This document shows, piece by piece, positions 27,994-38,768 of a stretch of DNA of 64,000 nucleotides. Each line of letters starts with the position of its first letter. Within the stretch, counting starts at the first letter, position 1. The position numbers were made by a program, and so were the translations under genes. The stretch covers positions 248,001 through 312,000 of the forward strand of contig CAJJDO010000104.1 in NCBI GenBank assembly GCA_905183005.1, in the 5' to 3' direction. This DNA comes from Paramecium pentaurelia (taxonomy: Eukaryota; Ciliophora; Oligohymenophorea; Peniculida; Parameciidae). Under the pieces are notes generated by a model, which saw only the letters and a list, made by a program, of their open reading frames with translations, did not search any database and was not told the origin of the DNA.

Positions 27994-29646
27994 ATGTTCT
28001 ACTTTTTATAATCAATTGATCAATTTGGAGTTTAGTAGAAACTGTAAATTCCACCAATCAATCCCACTTAAAAAAGTGCTTTAGGTGGATTGGTAACATT
28101 AACATTGTATGGTGTAAGCTTAGGATATTTTCTATTTCAATTTGTTGATTGGCAATAAAACAACAAACTTCCAAAAGTAACATCGCTAAATTAACAGATC
28201 AATAATGATTAAACATTGAAATTTTAAGGAGTATTTGCTGAAATAAGCTACTTCTAAGAATTATCAAATTAAATAGATCCTTTTGATCCATAAAATATGA
28301 TATTACAACCATAATTAATTATTACAACTAGTTATTTTGAGGTAAAGCTATATTAATCTCTAGGAAACTACTATCAATGCAACTTTCTAATATAGGAAAA
28401 GATAAGATGGTAAAACTGTAAATACTCTCTTGATTGAAGATATTGAAATTAAAAATTCACCAATAGGTACACTAGACCATAAATATATAAACTATCAATT
28501 ATCATTTGGATATTGCAATCCATAGCTACTTTAAAATGGATAAAATTGTGCTGATTAAAACTTAATCAATTAATTTTTTTTATAAGACAACTACTATTAG
28601 ATATTGATATATTTAGAACAATTTGATCCAAAAAGTAAACAAATTGTTAAAATTCCAAGAGAATTCATTATTGAAATGATTAAAAAATCCCTCTTTTTTA
28701 ATTAATTTATGTTAAAAGCAGGAGATTTAATAATGGATGATGGATTTTTATTTCCAAACTCTAATAAATAAAGTTACTTTTCTGAATTATCTATCTTAAC
28801 CACTTAATTTGATTAAGAGCATGCTAAAAAAGTATATGGAGAAGAATTAATTTCTATATTATATTTTAATTTAGATTAAATAAAAATAGTAAATATGGTT
28901 GAATATCCAAAAATATCAGAAATATTAGCAGATACTGGTTCAATTATATCTTGGATTCTTTCAATTTCATTTATTGTTTCAAAATATAATGAAAACTTAA
29001 GTTTAGAAAAAACTTAAAGAGAAATAATAACAATGTATTATAATGATTTTAATGATTTTTAAATTTAAAAGAATTGTTTAGGTAAAGTCTAAAGGGTAAA
29101 CTATAAAGGAAAAGAATATGATCTTTAAAAATCTGAAGAAATTCTTAATCGATTAGATCGAATTGCAATTGAAAAAATGAATTATTTGAATTTATAAAAT
29201 GAAGTAGCTAAGTAATTATTATTTAATTCTATTCTAGATTATAATTAATCTTATAAGAACATTTAGGATTATAACAAATTAAAAAATATTTAGAATCGAA
29301 ATTTACATTAGAATCTCTATTTGATAAATTAGGAATACCTGAAAAAATTTCCTAATAAGAAATCAATTAAATTGTAATTATCTTTTCATTTTTTAAGCAT
29401 GCTTAACATAAGTTGTAATAAGATAGAATTTAATAATTTAATATATAAGTAGCGTCTGATTCAAAAACTAATAAATAGATTGTAGAGTAGGAAGTAGAAT
29501 TAAGGATAGGGCTTCTAGATATAAAATCCCATGAATATGGTTAGGTTAGAGAGCAGAATAGTAATTTGGATATTTAGGAATCCCTCTAACATATCAATAA
29601 TTATTAAACAGTCATCAATGTTGATAAGACTGATGGGATTAAGTGA
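27994..29646 (+). CDS. Two-TM ciliate family protein, copy F
   Basis: Fourth array unit; same gene and introns as copies C-E. Its spacer is cut at 30310 by the N gap. Confidence 0.68.
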
Positions 29647-29880
29647 TTTAAAAAAAATTAAATTATTATAAACAACAAAAATAATTTAATTAAGAAATCG
29701 TTATCTATTGACTTTTTATGAATTTAGTGATATTTTATTTCTTTTCTGCCTCTAATTGAAAATTTTATTCAGTCTAAAATTATAACACCAAAAATATTTT
29801 TCAAATTGAATAAACCATCTAAATATTTTTGTTTTATTTTAAAAATAATACATAATCAGAGATCTGTTTATTCTAAAAAT

Positions 29881-30274
29881 ATGGATTTCAATAAAATTTA
29901 ATAAGAAGTAAAAATAAATTAAAATACAGATCAAGAAGGGAAAATGAATTTATAAATATTATTCTAATGATAAAATTTCATTCATTACGATTCATGCTTT
30001 CTCTTATCAATCTCTACTATAGAAGACCATTAAATGAAATATTAATGGCTTTTAATAGTGAATTAGAAACTGTGAATCTTATGAATAAGTTGAGCCTTTT
30101 TTTTGTTTCCATAATTAAATTTCAGGAGCAAAACATGACTAATTATAAATTCATGATGATTACAAACAGCTGATGCCTCCAGTTTTGAAGGATTTTAAAT
30201 AAAACTTGAGATAAAAGTTGAAGAAATAGAAATTTATTCGATGTTCCTTCAACATATTAAGATAGTAAAAATGA
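29881..30274 (+). CDS. Spacer candidate gene 1 (array unit 4)
   Basis: Exact repeat of the block at 19897-20290. The second candidate ORF of this unit falls in the gap. Confidence 0.25.
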
Positions 30275-30310
30275 TAGATACTTATTACAAAAAATGAATA
30301 TATTTATTTT

Positions 30311-30376
30311 NNNNNNNNNNNNNNNNNNNNNNNNNNNNNNNNNNNNNNNNNNNNNNNNNNNNNNNNNNNNNNNNNN
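30311..30376. other. Assembly gap (66 N)
   Basis: A run of 66 N. Left of it the sequence is in the spacer, about 2.3 kb after a family start codon. Right of it the sequence resumes about 0.8 kb into another family gene. If the array continues, about 1.8 kb is missing, so 66 is not a real size. Confidence 0.95.
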
Positions 30377-31206
30377 GAGCATGCTAAAAAAGTATATGGA
30401 GAAGAATTAATTTCTATATTATATTTTAATTTAGATTAAATAAAAATAGTAAATATGGTTGAATATCCAAAAATATCAGAAATATTAGCAGATACTGGTT
30501 CAATTATATCTTGGATTCTTTCAATTTCATTTATTGTTTCAAAATATAATGAAAACTTAAGTTTAGAAAAAACTTAAAGAGAAATAATAACAATGTATTA
30601 TAATGATTTTAATGATTTTTAAATTTAAAAGAATTGTTTAGGTAAAGTCTAAAGGGTAAACTATAAAGGAAAAGAATATGATCTTTAAAAATCTGAAGAA
30701 ATTCTTAATCGATTAGATCGAATTGCAATTGAAAAAATGAATTATTTGAATTTATAAAATGAAGTAGCTAAGTAATTATTATTTAATTCTATTCTAGATT
30801 ATAATTAATCTTATAAGAACATTTAGGATTATAACAAATTAAAAAATATTTAGAATCGAAATTTACATTAGAATCTCTATTTGATAAATTAGGAATACCT
30901 GAAAAAATCTCCTAATAAGAAATCAATTAAATTGTAATTATCTTTTCATTTTTTAAGCATGCCTAACAAGAATTGCAATAGGAAGTAGTTTAATAATTAA
31001 ATATAGAAGGAGAAATCGATTCTAAATTTAATAAAGATATTGTAGAGCAAGAAGTAGAATTAAGGATGGGGCTTTTAGATATGAAAACCTCTGAAAATCT
31101 CTAATTTAGAGAGCAGAATAGCAATTTATAAATCTAAGAATCCCTCTAACAAATTAATAATTATTTAACAGTCATCAATGTTGATAAGACTGATGGGATT
31201 AAGTGA
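30377..31206 (+). CDS. Two-TM ciliate family protein, copy G (5' end in gap; B/A hybrid)
   Basis: The visible part starts in the ectodomain. Up to about 30720 it has the B-type diagnostic bases (AAACTATAAAGG, AATCGATTAGATC), then from about 30904 it carries the A-type tail, and its downstream spacer matches that between A and B. It is therefore a recombinant or conversion product. It contains TM2, the second intron and the DKTDGIK end; the stop is at 31204-31206. Confidence 0.7.
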
Positions 31207-31635
31207 TCTAAAAATAATAGATTATTATAACCAACATCAATAATTTAAATTCAATAATCGATATCTATTAATTTATTTATGAATTTAGCGATATTTTTTT
31301 CTCTTCCTCTCCTAATTGAAAATTTAATTCATCCTAAAATTTACACAAAGAATATTTTTCAAATTTTATCAATCTTAAAAATATTTTTGCTTTATATTAA
31401 AAGTTAATAATATCAATCACTTATATTTAAATAAAATCAGATAAGAAGTAAATTGAATTTTATTGCTAAAAATTATTACATTATATAATAAACATTATGT
31501 GTTTTAAAATAAATTCATCTTTTAGTTAAACTAATCATTGTGTAGAATTAATTAAACTCAAAAAATATAAAAACAAAAGCATATGAATAGATAATTATGA
31601 TTATTAAATAAAACTTAATCAATATATATTAAAAA

Positions 31636-33280
31636 ATGTTCTACTTTTTATAATCAATTGATCAATTTGGAGTTTAGTAGAAACTGTAAATTCCACCAAT
31701 CAATCCCACTTAAAAAAGTGCTTTAGGTGGATTGGTAACATTAACATTGTATGGTGTAAGCTTAGGATATTTTCTATTTCAATTTGTTGATTGGCAATAA
31801 AACAACAAACTTCCAAAAGTAACATCGCTAAATTAACAGATCAATAATGATTAAACATTGAAATTTTAAGGAGTATTTGCTGAAATAAGCTACTTCTAAG
31901 AATTATCAAATTAAATAGATCCTTTTGATCCATAAAATATGATATTACAACCATAATTAATTATTACAACTAGTTATTTTGAGGTAAAGCTATATTAATC
32001 TCTAGGAAACTACTATCAATGCAACTTTCTAATATAGGAAAAGATAAGATGGTAAAACTGTAAATACTCTCTTGATTGAAGATATTGAAATTAAAAATTC
32101 ACCAATAGGTACACTAGACCATAAATATATAAACTATCAATTATCATTTGGATATTGCAATCCATAGCTACTTTAAAATGGATAAAATTGTGCTGATTAA
32201 AACTTAATCAATTAATTTTTTTTATAAGACAACTACTATTAGATATTGATATATTTAGAACAATTTGATCCAAAAAGTAAACAAATTGTTAAAATTCCAA
32301 GAGAATTCATTATTGAAATGATTAAAAAATCCCTCTTTTAAAATTAATTTATGTTAAAAGCAGGAGATTTAATAATGGATGATGGATTTTTATTTCCAAA
32401 CTCTAATAAATAAAGTTACTTTTCTGAATTATCTATCTTAACCACTTAATTTGATTAAGAGCATGCTAAAAAAGTATATGGAGAAGAATTAATTTCTATA
32501 TTATATTTTAATTTAGATTAAATAAAAATAGTAAATATGGTTGAATATCCAAAAATATCAGAAATATTAGCAGATACTGGTTCAATTATATCTTGGATTC
32601 TTTCAATTTCATTTATTGTTTCAAAATATAATGAAAACTTAAGTTTAGAAAAAACTTAAAGAGAAATAATAACAATGTATTATAATGATTTTAATGATTT
32701 TTAAATTTAAAAGAATTGTTTAGGTAAAGTCTAAAGGGTAAACTATAAAGGAAAAGAATATGATCTTTAAAAATCTGAAGAAATTCTTAATCGATTAGAT
32801 CGAATTGCAATTGAAAAAATGAATTATTTGAATTTATAAAATGAAGTAGCTAAGTAATTATTATTTAATTCTATTCTAGATTATAATTAATCTTATAAGA
32901 ACATTTAGGATTATAACAAATTAAAAAATATTTAGAATCGAAATTTACATTAGAATCTCTATTTGATAAATTAGGAATACCTGATATGAATTATTAAAGT
33001 TCTTTACATTAGATTGTAAGGTTTAGCTTCTTATTAATAGTTACCTTAAATTGATGAATAATTTGTTTAAAATTTATATATTCAACCAGAGGCATTAAAT
33101 GACCTTCCAAATAATAAGGATAAAACCCTAGGATAAGAATTAGAGGAAAGGATGGGAATTTTACACTTTAAAGTATCTCGCAATCCTACAATAAATAGAC
33201 AAGAGTATGAATCAAATATAATTCGCTCCTTTAAAATTACAAATAATCCCACTGACTAAAAATAAGATTGCATCTAATGA
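31636..33280 (+). CDS. Two-TM ciliate family protein, copy H with a different C-terminus
   Basis: Identical to copy B up to about 32984 apart from a TTTTTT/TTTAAA change (Phe to Gln) near 32340. The tail then switches to unrelated sequence. With a third intron (25 nt, GTAAGGT...TAATAG) the frame closes exactly at 523 aa, ending NPTDQKQDCIQ. The new tail still has the family's L-x-Q-E-L-E-E-R-x-G-I-L block (compare VEQEVELRIGLLD in B), so it is a divergent homologous tail, not random sequence. This is the last family member before the retroelements. Confidence 0.72.
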
Positions 33281-33303
33281 TAAATTCACAAATTTTAAGC
33301 ATT

Positions 33304-33989
33304 TCAAAAATATACATTATTTAATAATATTTTGCTACTTCTCTAAGATTTCTTGGATTATTTACCTTTATTATGTTCACAAATGCTCTCTATTTTAGTG
33401 TAGAATCGATAATATCGTAGATATTAATTAAATGAATCTTATTCAGGTTTTTTATTCCATATCTCTAATTGACATGCTCTTTACAATTTCTGAGATTCAG
33501 TATAAACAATCTTCTGATATTCCAAGTGTTTTTTACTTTTTCCATCTTCCTCTTCAATAATTTCTAACCCTAGTCTAGATTCGCACTTTATCGCACTGTT
33601 CCATTACTATTCTATGGCAAGATTTAAACAATTTCCTTAAATTAGCTGTAGAGATTCATCTTCAGTAGATTTTGGAAGTTACATAATTCTTTTCAAGCTC
33701 TTTTTCCATCGTTGCTCAATTTTTTTCTGTAACTCTTATTTTAGGTATAGTTTAAAGGGAATATATGATATTTAATGTCTTGTATATATACTCCATAGTA
33801 GTATTTATTTCCTAGTGTAAACTCCCTTGATAATATTGAGACTTGAAACTCTATCGAATTTTTTTCTCAATATAGTTATTCTAAACTTATTCTTTATCTC
33901 CTTTTCCTTTTATACTTTCTTAGAAATCTTTTATATTGGCATATTTTTCTTAATATTTATAAGCAAGCAATTTAATAATTATTCATATT
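33304..33989 (-). pseudogene. LINE-B, 3' part: reverse transcriptase C-terminal region
   Basis: An open minus-strand frame (212 codons from ATG 33942 to TGA 33304-33306, open further upstream). It aligns with the RT C-terminal region of LINE-A: QILLWSIYTRHQISYIPF versus RILLWNIYIKPQIQYIIP, KSLKRIMQLPKSTEDESLQL versus QSMKRFLQLPQCTDDCFLQL, and IQGNCLNLAIEQQW versus IQGSCLDMAIEKQW. It is the downstream piece of the minus-strand LINE whose RT catalytic part lies at 38769-39740. The two were separated by insertion of LINE-A. It is not an independent gene, although it starts with an ATG. Confidence 0.8.
33974..33988. repeat. Target-site duplication of LINE-A, left copy
   Basis: AATAATTATTCATAT here and AATAGTTATTCGATAT at 38753-38768 match at 14 of 16 positions (one substitution, one indel) and flank LINE-A on both sides. 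Joining LINE-B across them restores a continuous RT frame, which supports their being target-site duplications. Confidence 0.65.
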
Positions 33990-34006
33990 TTAATTAAAAT
34001 TTAATT

Positions 34007-34717
34007 ATGATTAAAATATCAAAACCAACCGATGAATAATCTATCTAAGATAAATAACATACAAACTCTGAACTTAGAGAAAAGTTTAGAGAAAAAATCA
34101 GAAATTAAGAGTTGAACAATATTTTTAATATCATTAGAGATTAATCAAAATCTCACACTAATAACTAGTAATCACCCTAATATTAGTAACTCTGTACTAT
34201 CCATTAAAATAGTGAAGAATGCAAATTTCATGACATCTACACAACTTTAAAAATACTCACATATGGAATTTTTGATAATTTCATTTTAAAAAGATAAGTT
34301 GATTTTTAGATACTATAAAAAAGGATCAACAGAGAAAAATATTCTCATCTTGAACTAATTGCACGATTAACAAAATTCAAGATAATAATATATTATGGAA
34401 GATCTTTCAAATAAACCCTGAAAATAATTAAGAAAAATGGACTTTACTCATTAGATAGTTCATATGTTATCAAGAAAACATAATAAATAGACCAAAAAGA
34501 AGATGAGAATTTGGAAAGATCATTTTCTATAATAAACTAAAACCAAAAAACCAATCAATTCTTCCATAAAACAAAAGAAAGTGTAGTACAAATAATTATG
34601 ATAATGGAATCAGTTTAATAAACTAAGAAAGGCCCATTTAAATAGATGATACAGAAGAATCCAAATAATTAGGTATTTCACAATAAGAATCAAACAATGA
34701 CTGCTAAATAGACCTGA
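34007..34717 (+). pseudogene. LINE-A ORF1-like region
   Basis: ATG 34007 opens a 236-codon frame (MIKISKPTDEQSIQ...) of charged, Gln/Asn-rich sequence. Its last about 40 codons lose coding character, while a different frame (NNYDNGISLINQERP..., ending in an acidic stretch) leads directly into the zinc finger. A frameshift near 34590 is therefore likely. Could be a nucleic-acid-binding ORF1 or the N-terminus of a single ORF. Confidence 0.5.
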
Positions 34718-34719
34718 AT

Positions 34720-35985
34720 AGATATTGCAATTTATGTAAAGTTGTCTTTAAAAATAAGACAGGATTAAAACAACACATTACAAAAAAACACCATTCTACA
34801 TTGTAATAAAAAAAAATAATAATTTTTGGGGAATCAATTCAGGTAAGTCAGATCTGTGCTGCTGACCATAATTACAAAAGCACAAAAACCAAAACGAGCA
34901 TATGCTCGTAAACTATAAAATCATAAACTCCAAATTAATTAATCATCCTCACATGGAACGTATACTCAATGAAATATGATACTCTAAAAACTACCAAATA
35001 AACAGGAGCACATATAATGTGCTTTCAAGAAACAAGAAAAGAAATACTAAACTCCCCTTCTTATACATATTATAATAGATTAAGAAAAGAAAATCATACC
35101 AGGGGAGGTGGGATAGCAGTCGGAGTTCACAATTAATTCTTCACGAAAGATATTTCAAATATACTCCCTCAAAAAAGACAAATAATTAGAATGGTAATTG
35201 ATCTAAATAACTGGATAAAGACTAGAAATATTCATATTGAATATCTACTCACCAAAAAAACAATTCTTCTTAAAATCAAAGAAACAATTGGAGAATTTTT
35301 TAATCAGCTTATTTAGGGTAAAACATAAAGCTATTCTTATTGTCTGTGGTGACATTAACCAATCGAAAATCTAACTGCTACAATTAAAAGATCTAGTGCC
35401 ATAAACTCAGCATACTTTTAGCAGAATTATATAATCAAAAGTAGTAAAAAGCAAAACAGACTGCCTACTAATTAACGCGAATTTAGAAGCTAAATGCATA
35501 TTCGAATAAAATTCTCTCTCGGATCATATATTAATAACTTCCAAAATAGAGATCCAATAGTCACACCTCACTCCTAGACGATACTAATTCTATCCTATAA
35601 AACTCAATATTCTTTCTCTTAATATTCAATACTGCAAATCTAAGTCCTTTGCTGATTTCTATAATAATTTGAAATAGAACTCACACCGTATCAAATGTTT
35701 TAATAGAATAAGAGAAAAACTGATGCAATTAAATCACTATAAAGAATCATCAATTGATAACATACTGAAGGAAATAGAAAAAAACCTTAGAAGTAATTAA
35801 AGCAAGGAAGCCTTTCGCATCATTGAAAGGCTCGTAATCATTAAACCAGCAAAATGAGATGGAGGCTTAATGAAATTTTTTCTTGATGGAAATGACCTGG
35901 TCACTGATAATGAATAAATTCTTTCAAATTGCCTAAATTAACTTGGCATTTTCTAAACAATTAAAAAATATTCACCAAAATAACT
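34720..35985 (+). pseudogene. LINE-A zinc finger and APE endonuclease domain (first copy)
   Basis: YCNLCKVVFKNKTGLKQHI...H is a clear C2H2 finger (34730-34795). The endonuclease begins LIILTWNVYSMKYDTLK (APE motif 'ltWNv') and continues HIMCFQETRKEI (catalytic Glu), RGGGIAVGVH, LIVCGDINQS (G-D-x-N), TDCLLI and SLSDHILI (catalytic SDH). A +1 shift is needed near 35340. An in-frame TGA follows KPAK near 35852, where LINE-B has Lys. The segment from 34886 is duplicated at 35987-37086. Confidence 0.83.
34886..35985. repeat. Direct duplication across N at 35986 (probable unmerged contig overlap), left arm
   Basis: These 1,100 bp recur at 35987-37086 with only the single N between. The left arm ends ...CAAAATAACT, and the right arm runs through the same bases and on into ACCAAAATTGC. 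Same signature as at 17999 and 62719. Confidence 0.85.
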
Positions 35986-35986
35986 N

Positions 35987-37086
35987 AAACCAAAACGAGC
36001 ATATGCTCGTAAACTATAAAATCATAAACTCCAAATTAATTAATCATCCTCACATGGAACGTATACTCAATGAAATATGATACTCTAAAAACTACCAAAT
36101 AAACAGGAGCACATATAATGTGCTTTCAAGAAACAAGAAAAGAAATACTAAACTCCCCTTCTTATACATATTATAATAGATTAAGAAAAGAAAATCATAC
36201 CAGGGGAGGTGGGATAGCAGTCGGAGTTCACAATTAATTCTTCACGAAAGATATTTCAAATATACTCCCTCAAAAAAGACAAATAATTAGAATGGTAATT
36301 GATCTAAATAACTGGATAAAGACTAGAAATATTCATATTGAATATCTACTCACCAAAAAAACAATTCTTCTTAAAATCAAAGAAACAATTGGAGAATTTT
36401 TTAATCAGCTTATTTAGGGTAAAACATAAAGCTATTCTTATTGTCTGTGGTGACATTAACCAATCGAAAATCTAACTGCTACAATTAAAAGATCTAGTGC
36501 CATAAACTCAGCATACTTTTAGCAGAATTATATAATCAAAAGTAGTAAAAAGCAAAACAGACTGCCTACTAATTAACGCGAATTTAGAAGCTAAATGCAT
36601 ATTCGAATAAAATTCTCTCTCGGATCATATATTAATAACTTCCAAAATAGAGATCCAATAGTCACACCTCACTCCTAGACGATACTAATTCTATCCTATA
36701 AAACTCAATATTCTTTCTCTTAATATTCAATACTGCAAATCTAAGTCCTTTGCTGATTTCTATAATAATTTGAAATAGAACTCACACCGTATCAAATGTT
36801 TTAATAGAATAAGAGAAAAACTGATGCAATTAAATCACTATAAAGAATCATCAATTGATAACATACTGAAGGAAATAGAAAAAAACCTTAGAAGTAATTA
36901 AAGCAAGGAAGCCTTTCGCATCATTGAAAGGCTCGTAATCATTAAACCAGCAAAATGAGATGGAGGCTTAATGAAATTTTTTCTTGATGGAAATGACCTG
37001 GTCACTGATAATGAATAAATTCTTTCAAATTGCCTAAATTAACTTGGCATTTTCTAAACAATTAAAAAATATTCACCAAAATAACT
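35987..37086. repeat. Right arm of the same duplication (second endonuclease domain, likely artefact)
   Basis: Repeats 34886-35985 base for base as far as I can read, including the frameshift and the in-frame TGA. Two independent decayed copies would not share every lesion, so this is one piece of DNA written twice. Confidence 0.85.
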
Positions 37087-38631
37087 ACCAAAATTGCAAC
37101 AAATCACCCGAGAAGATTTCAAATTTATGAAAGAAAAAATGTCACAAAACAAAGGACTAACCTTTGATCTAATTTCTGATACATGGATTAAATAACATAG
37201 TACATACAATTAGATGTCTGATTTGTGGTAGCAATCAACAGCGGATCTAATTGAAAATTTTGGGGAAAACCGATTGATTCCACTCAACAAAGCCTTTCCA
37301 AACATTCCTGAAAAAGATCAATTTAGACCAATCATAGTGTAAAGTCCTATAATGAAATGGCTGGAACTGAGGTTCTTTAAGAAACTCTAATAATACTGTG
37401 AAAAAAAGATTATAAAAGAATAATTCGGTTTTGTACAAGGAGCTGGAACACACCACAGATATTAAAACTGATTACAAACATATAATAATTAAAGAAAAAG
37501 ATAATAGAGTCGTTATTGTTATAGACTTCCGTTCATCTTATAACTGTGCAAAAATAGATGTGTTATTTAGTTTTCTCAAAGAAATGGGAGTACTAGACGA
37601 AGATGAATTAAATTTCCTACAAAGCCTTATGAGTTGGCAATATATTAAAAATAAAAATAAAAAGATAGCTTTTTTAAATGGAATACCATAAGGAAGTATT
37701 TTATCTCCATTTCTTTTTGATATATACTCACACATCTTAATAAAAAAAATGGAACAAATATATAATTTCAGCAGAATTGACCACTACTATTTATATGCAG
37801 ATGATTTAGCCTTTATATGCAAGGAGAGATATCTTGATTCCACACTATAATGTCTTAATTAAGCTTCTTAGAATCTAAATCTCCAAATAAATACAAAAAA
37901 ATGTGCCTTAATAAGAATAACTAGAAGATTATTGAAATTAGAACTATAAGAATAAAAAAATTTGCTTGGTATTCCTTTTCAAAGAAATTATAAGTACCTT
38001 GGAGTAGATATTGATGGAAGGGGGAATATTAATAATCATGGCAATGCTACCAAATCAAAAATAAAATATTTAGAATTGTAAATAAAGAAACTATCTAAAG
38101 ACTTTAGTCTAGGAACCAGAATTTTACTTTGGAATATATATATTAAACCTCAAATCTAATATATAATTCCGATTTTATTCACTTAAACAAAAGAAATATA
38201 AAATAAAATTAATGCTATTTGAAAGTAAAGTATGAAGAGGTTTCTATAATTGCCCTAATGTACAGATGATTGTTTTCTTTAACTAATTTAAGGATCATGT
38301 TTGGACATGGCAATTGAAAAATAATGGGAAACATCAATAAAGTGTTAATTCAGATACGGAGAGGAAGAACAAATTATGGATATTAAAAAAAAAAACAAAG
38401 AAACCTACGGATTTATGAATTTACCAAATAATCTTAAATATCTGTTTCTATTGAATTTAAGCAAATGCAAAATTCATATCAATAGAAGATGTGGACTTTT
38501 GCATTTATCTGAATATCATGGAATAAACTTCTATGATATATTAGAAAAAGCCATTAAAACCAAAGCGAATACAGTAATGAAAAGAAGTCTTGAACAATAA
38601 ATACAGAAGATATTAAAATATGTATAATGAG
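37087..38631 (+). pseudogene. LINE-A reverse transcriptase
   Basis: RT fingers and palm are seen in order: QFRPIIVQSPIMKWLELRFF (RT1/2), FGFVQGAGT, IVIDFRSSYN (motif A, catalytic Asp), GIPQGSILSPFLFDIY (motif B), YLYADDLAF (motif C at 37794-37805), KYLGVDIDG (motif E region), then a Cys/His-containing C-terminus (INRRCGLLHLSEYHG). A frameshift near 37440 separates FVQGAGT from motif A, and TGA near 38210 replaces a residue that is Trp in LINE-B (Q-R-W-K-K-S). The last stop is TGA 38629-38631, just before the TAA tail. Confidence 0.85.
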
Positions 38632-38650
38632 AATAATTGGAGTAATGATT

Positions 38651-38768
<118 letters not shown>

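Larger units (their letters stand above)
18000..30310 (+). repeat. Tandem array, 3,328-bp period (three full units plus a partial)
   Basis: Units begin at 18000, 21328, 24656 and 27984; the last is cut by the N gap at 30311. Start codons of the family gene fall at 18010, 21338, 24666 and 27994, exactly 3,328 apart, and I found no base difference between units except at the leftmost edge. Each unit holds one 1.65-kb gene and about 1.67 kb of spacer with small candidate ORFs. Such perfect identity means either very recent amplification or homogenisation, or an artefact of gap filling with short reads. Confidence 0.9.

Noticed and set aside
18000..30310. CRISPR array or satellite DNA
   Set aside because: The repeat unit is 3.3 kb and carries a full intron-containing gene; there is no short repeat-spacer structure.
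33304..33942. A stand-alone 212-aa minus-strand gene
   Set aside because: It aligns with the RT C-terminal region of LINE-A and continues LINE-B across the insertion, so it is a retroelement fragment.
34007..38631. A virus or LTR retroelement
   Set aside because: There are no LTRs, protease, integrase or capsid-like sequence; the endonuclease is APE-type and the tail is a simple repeat, as in non-LTR elements.
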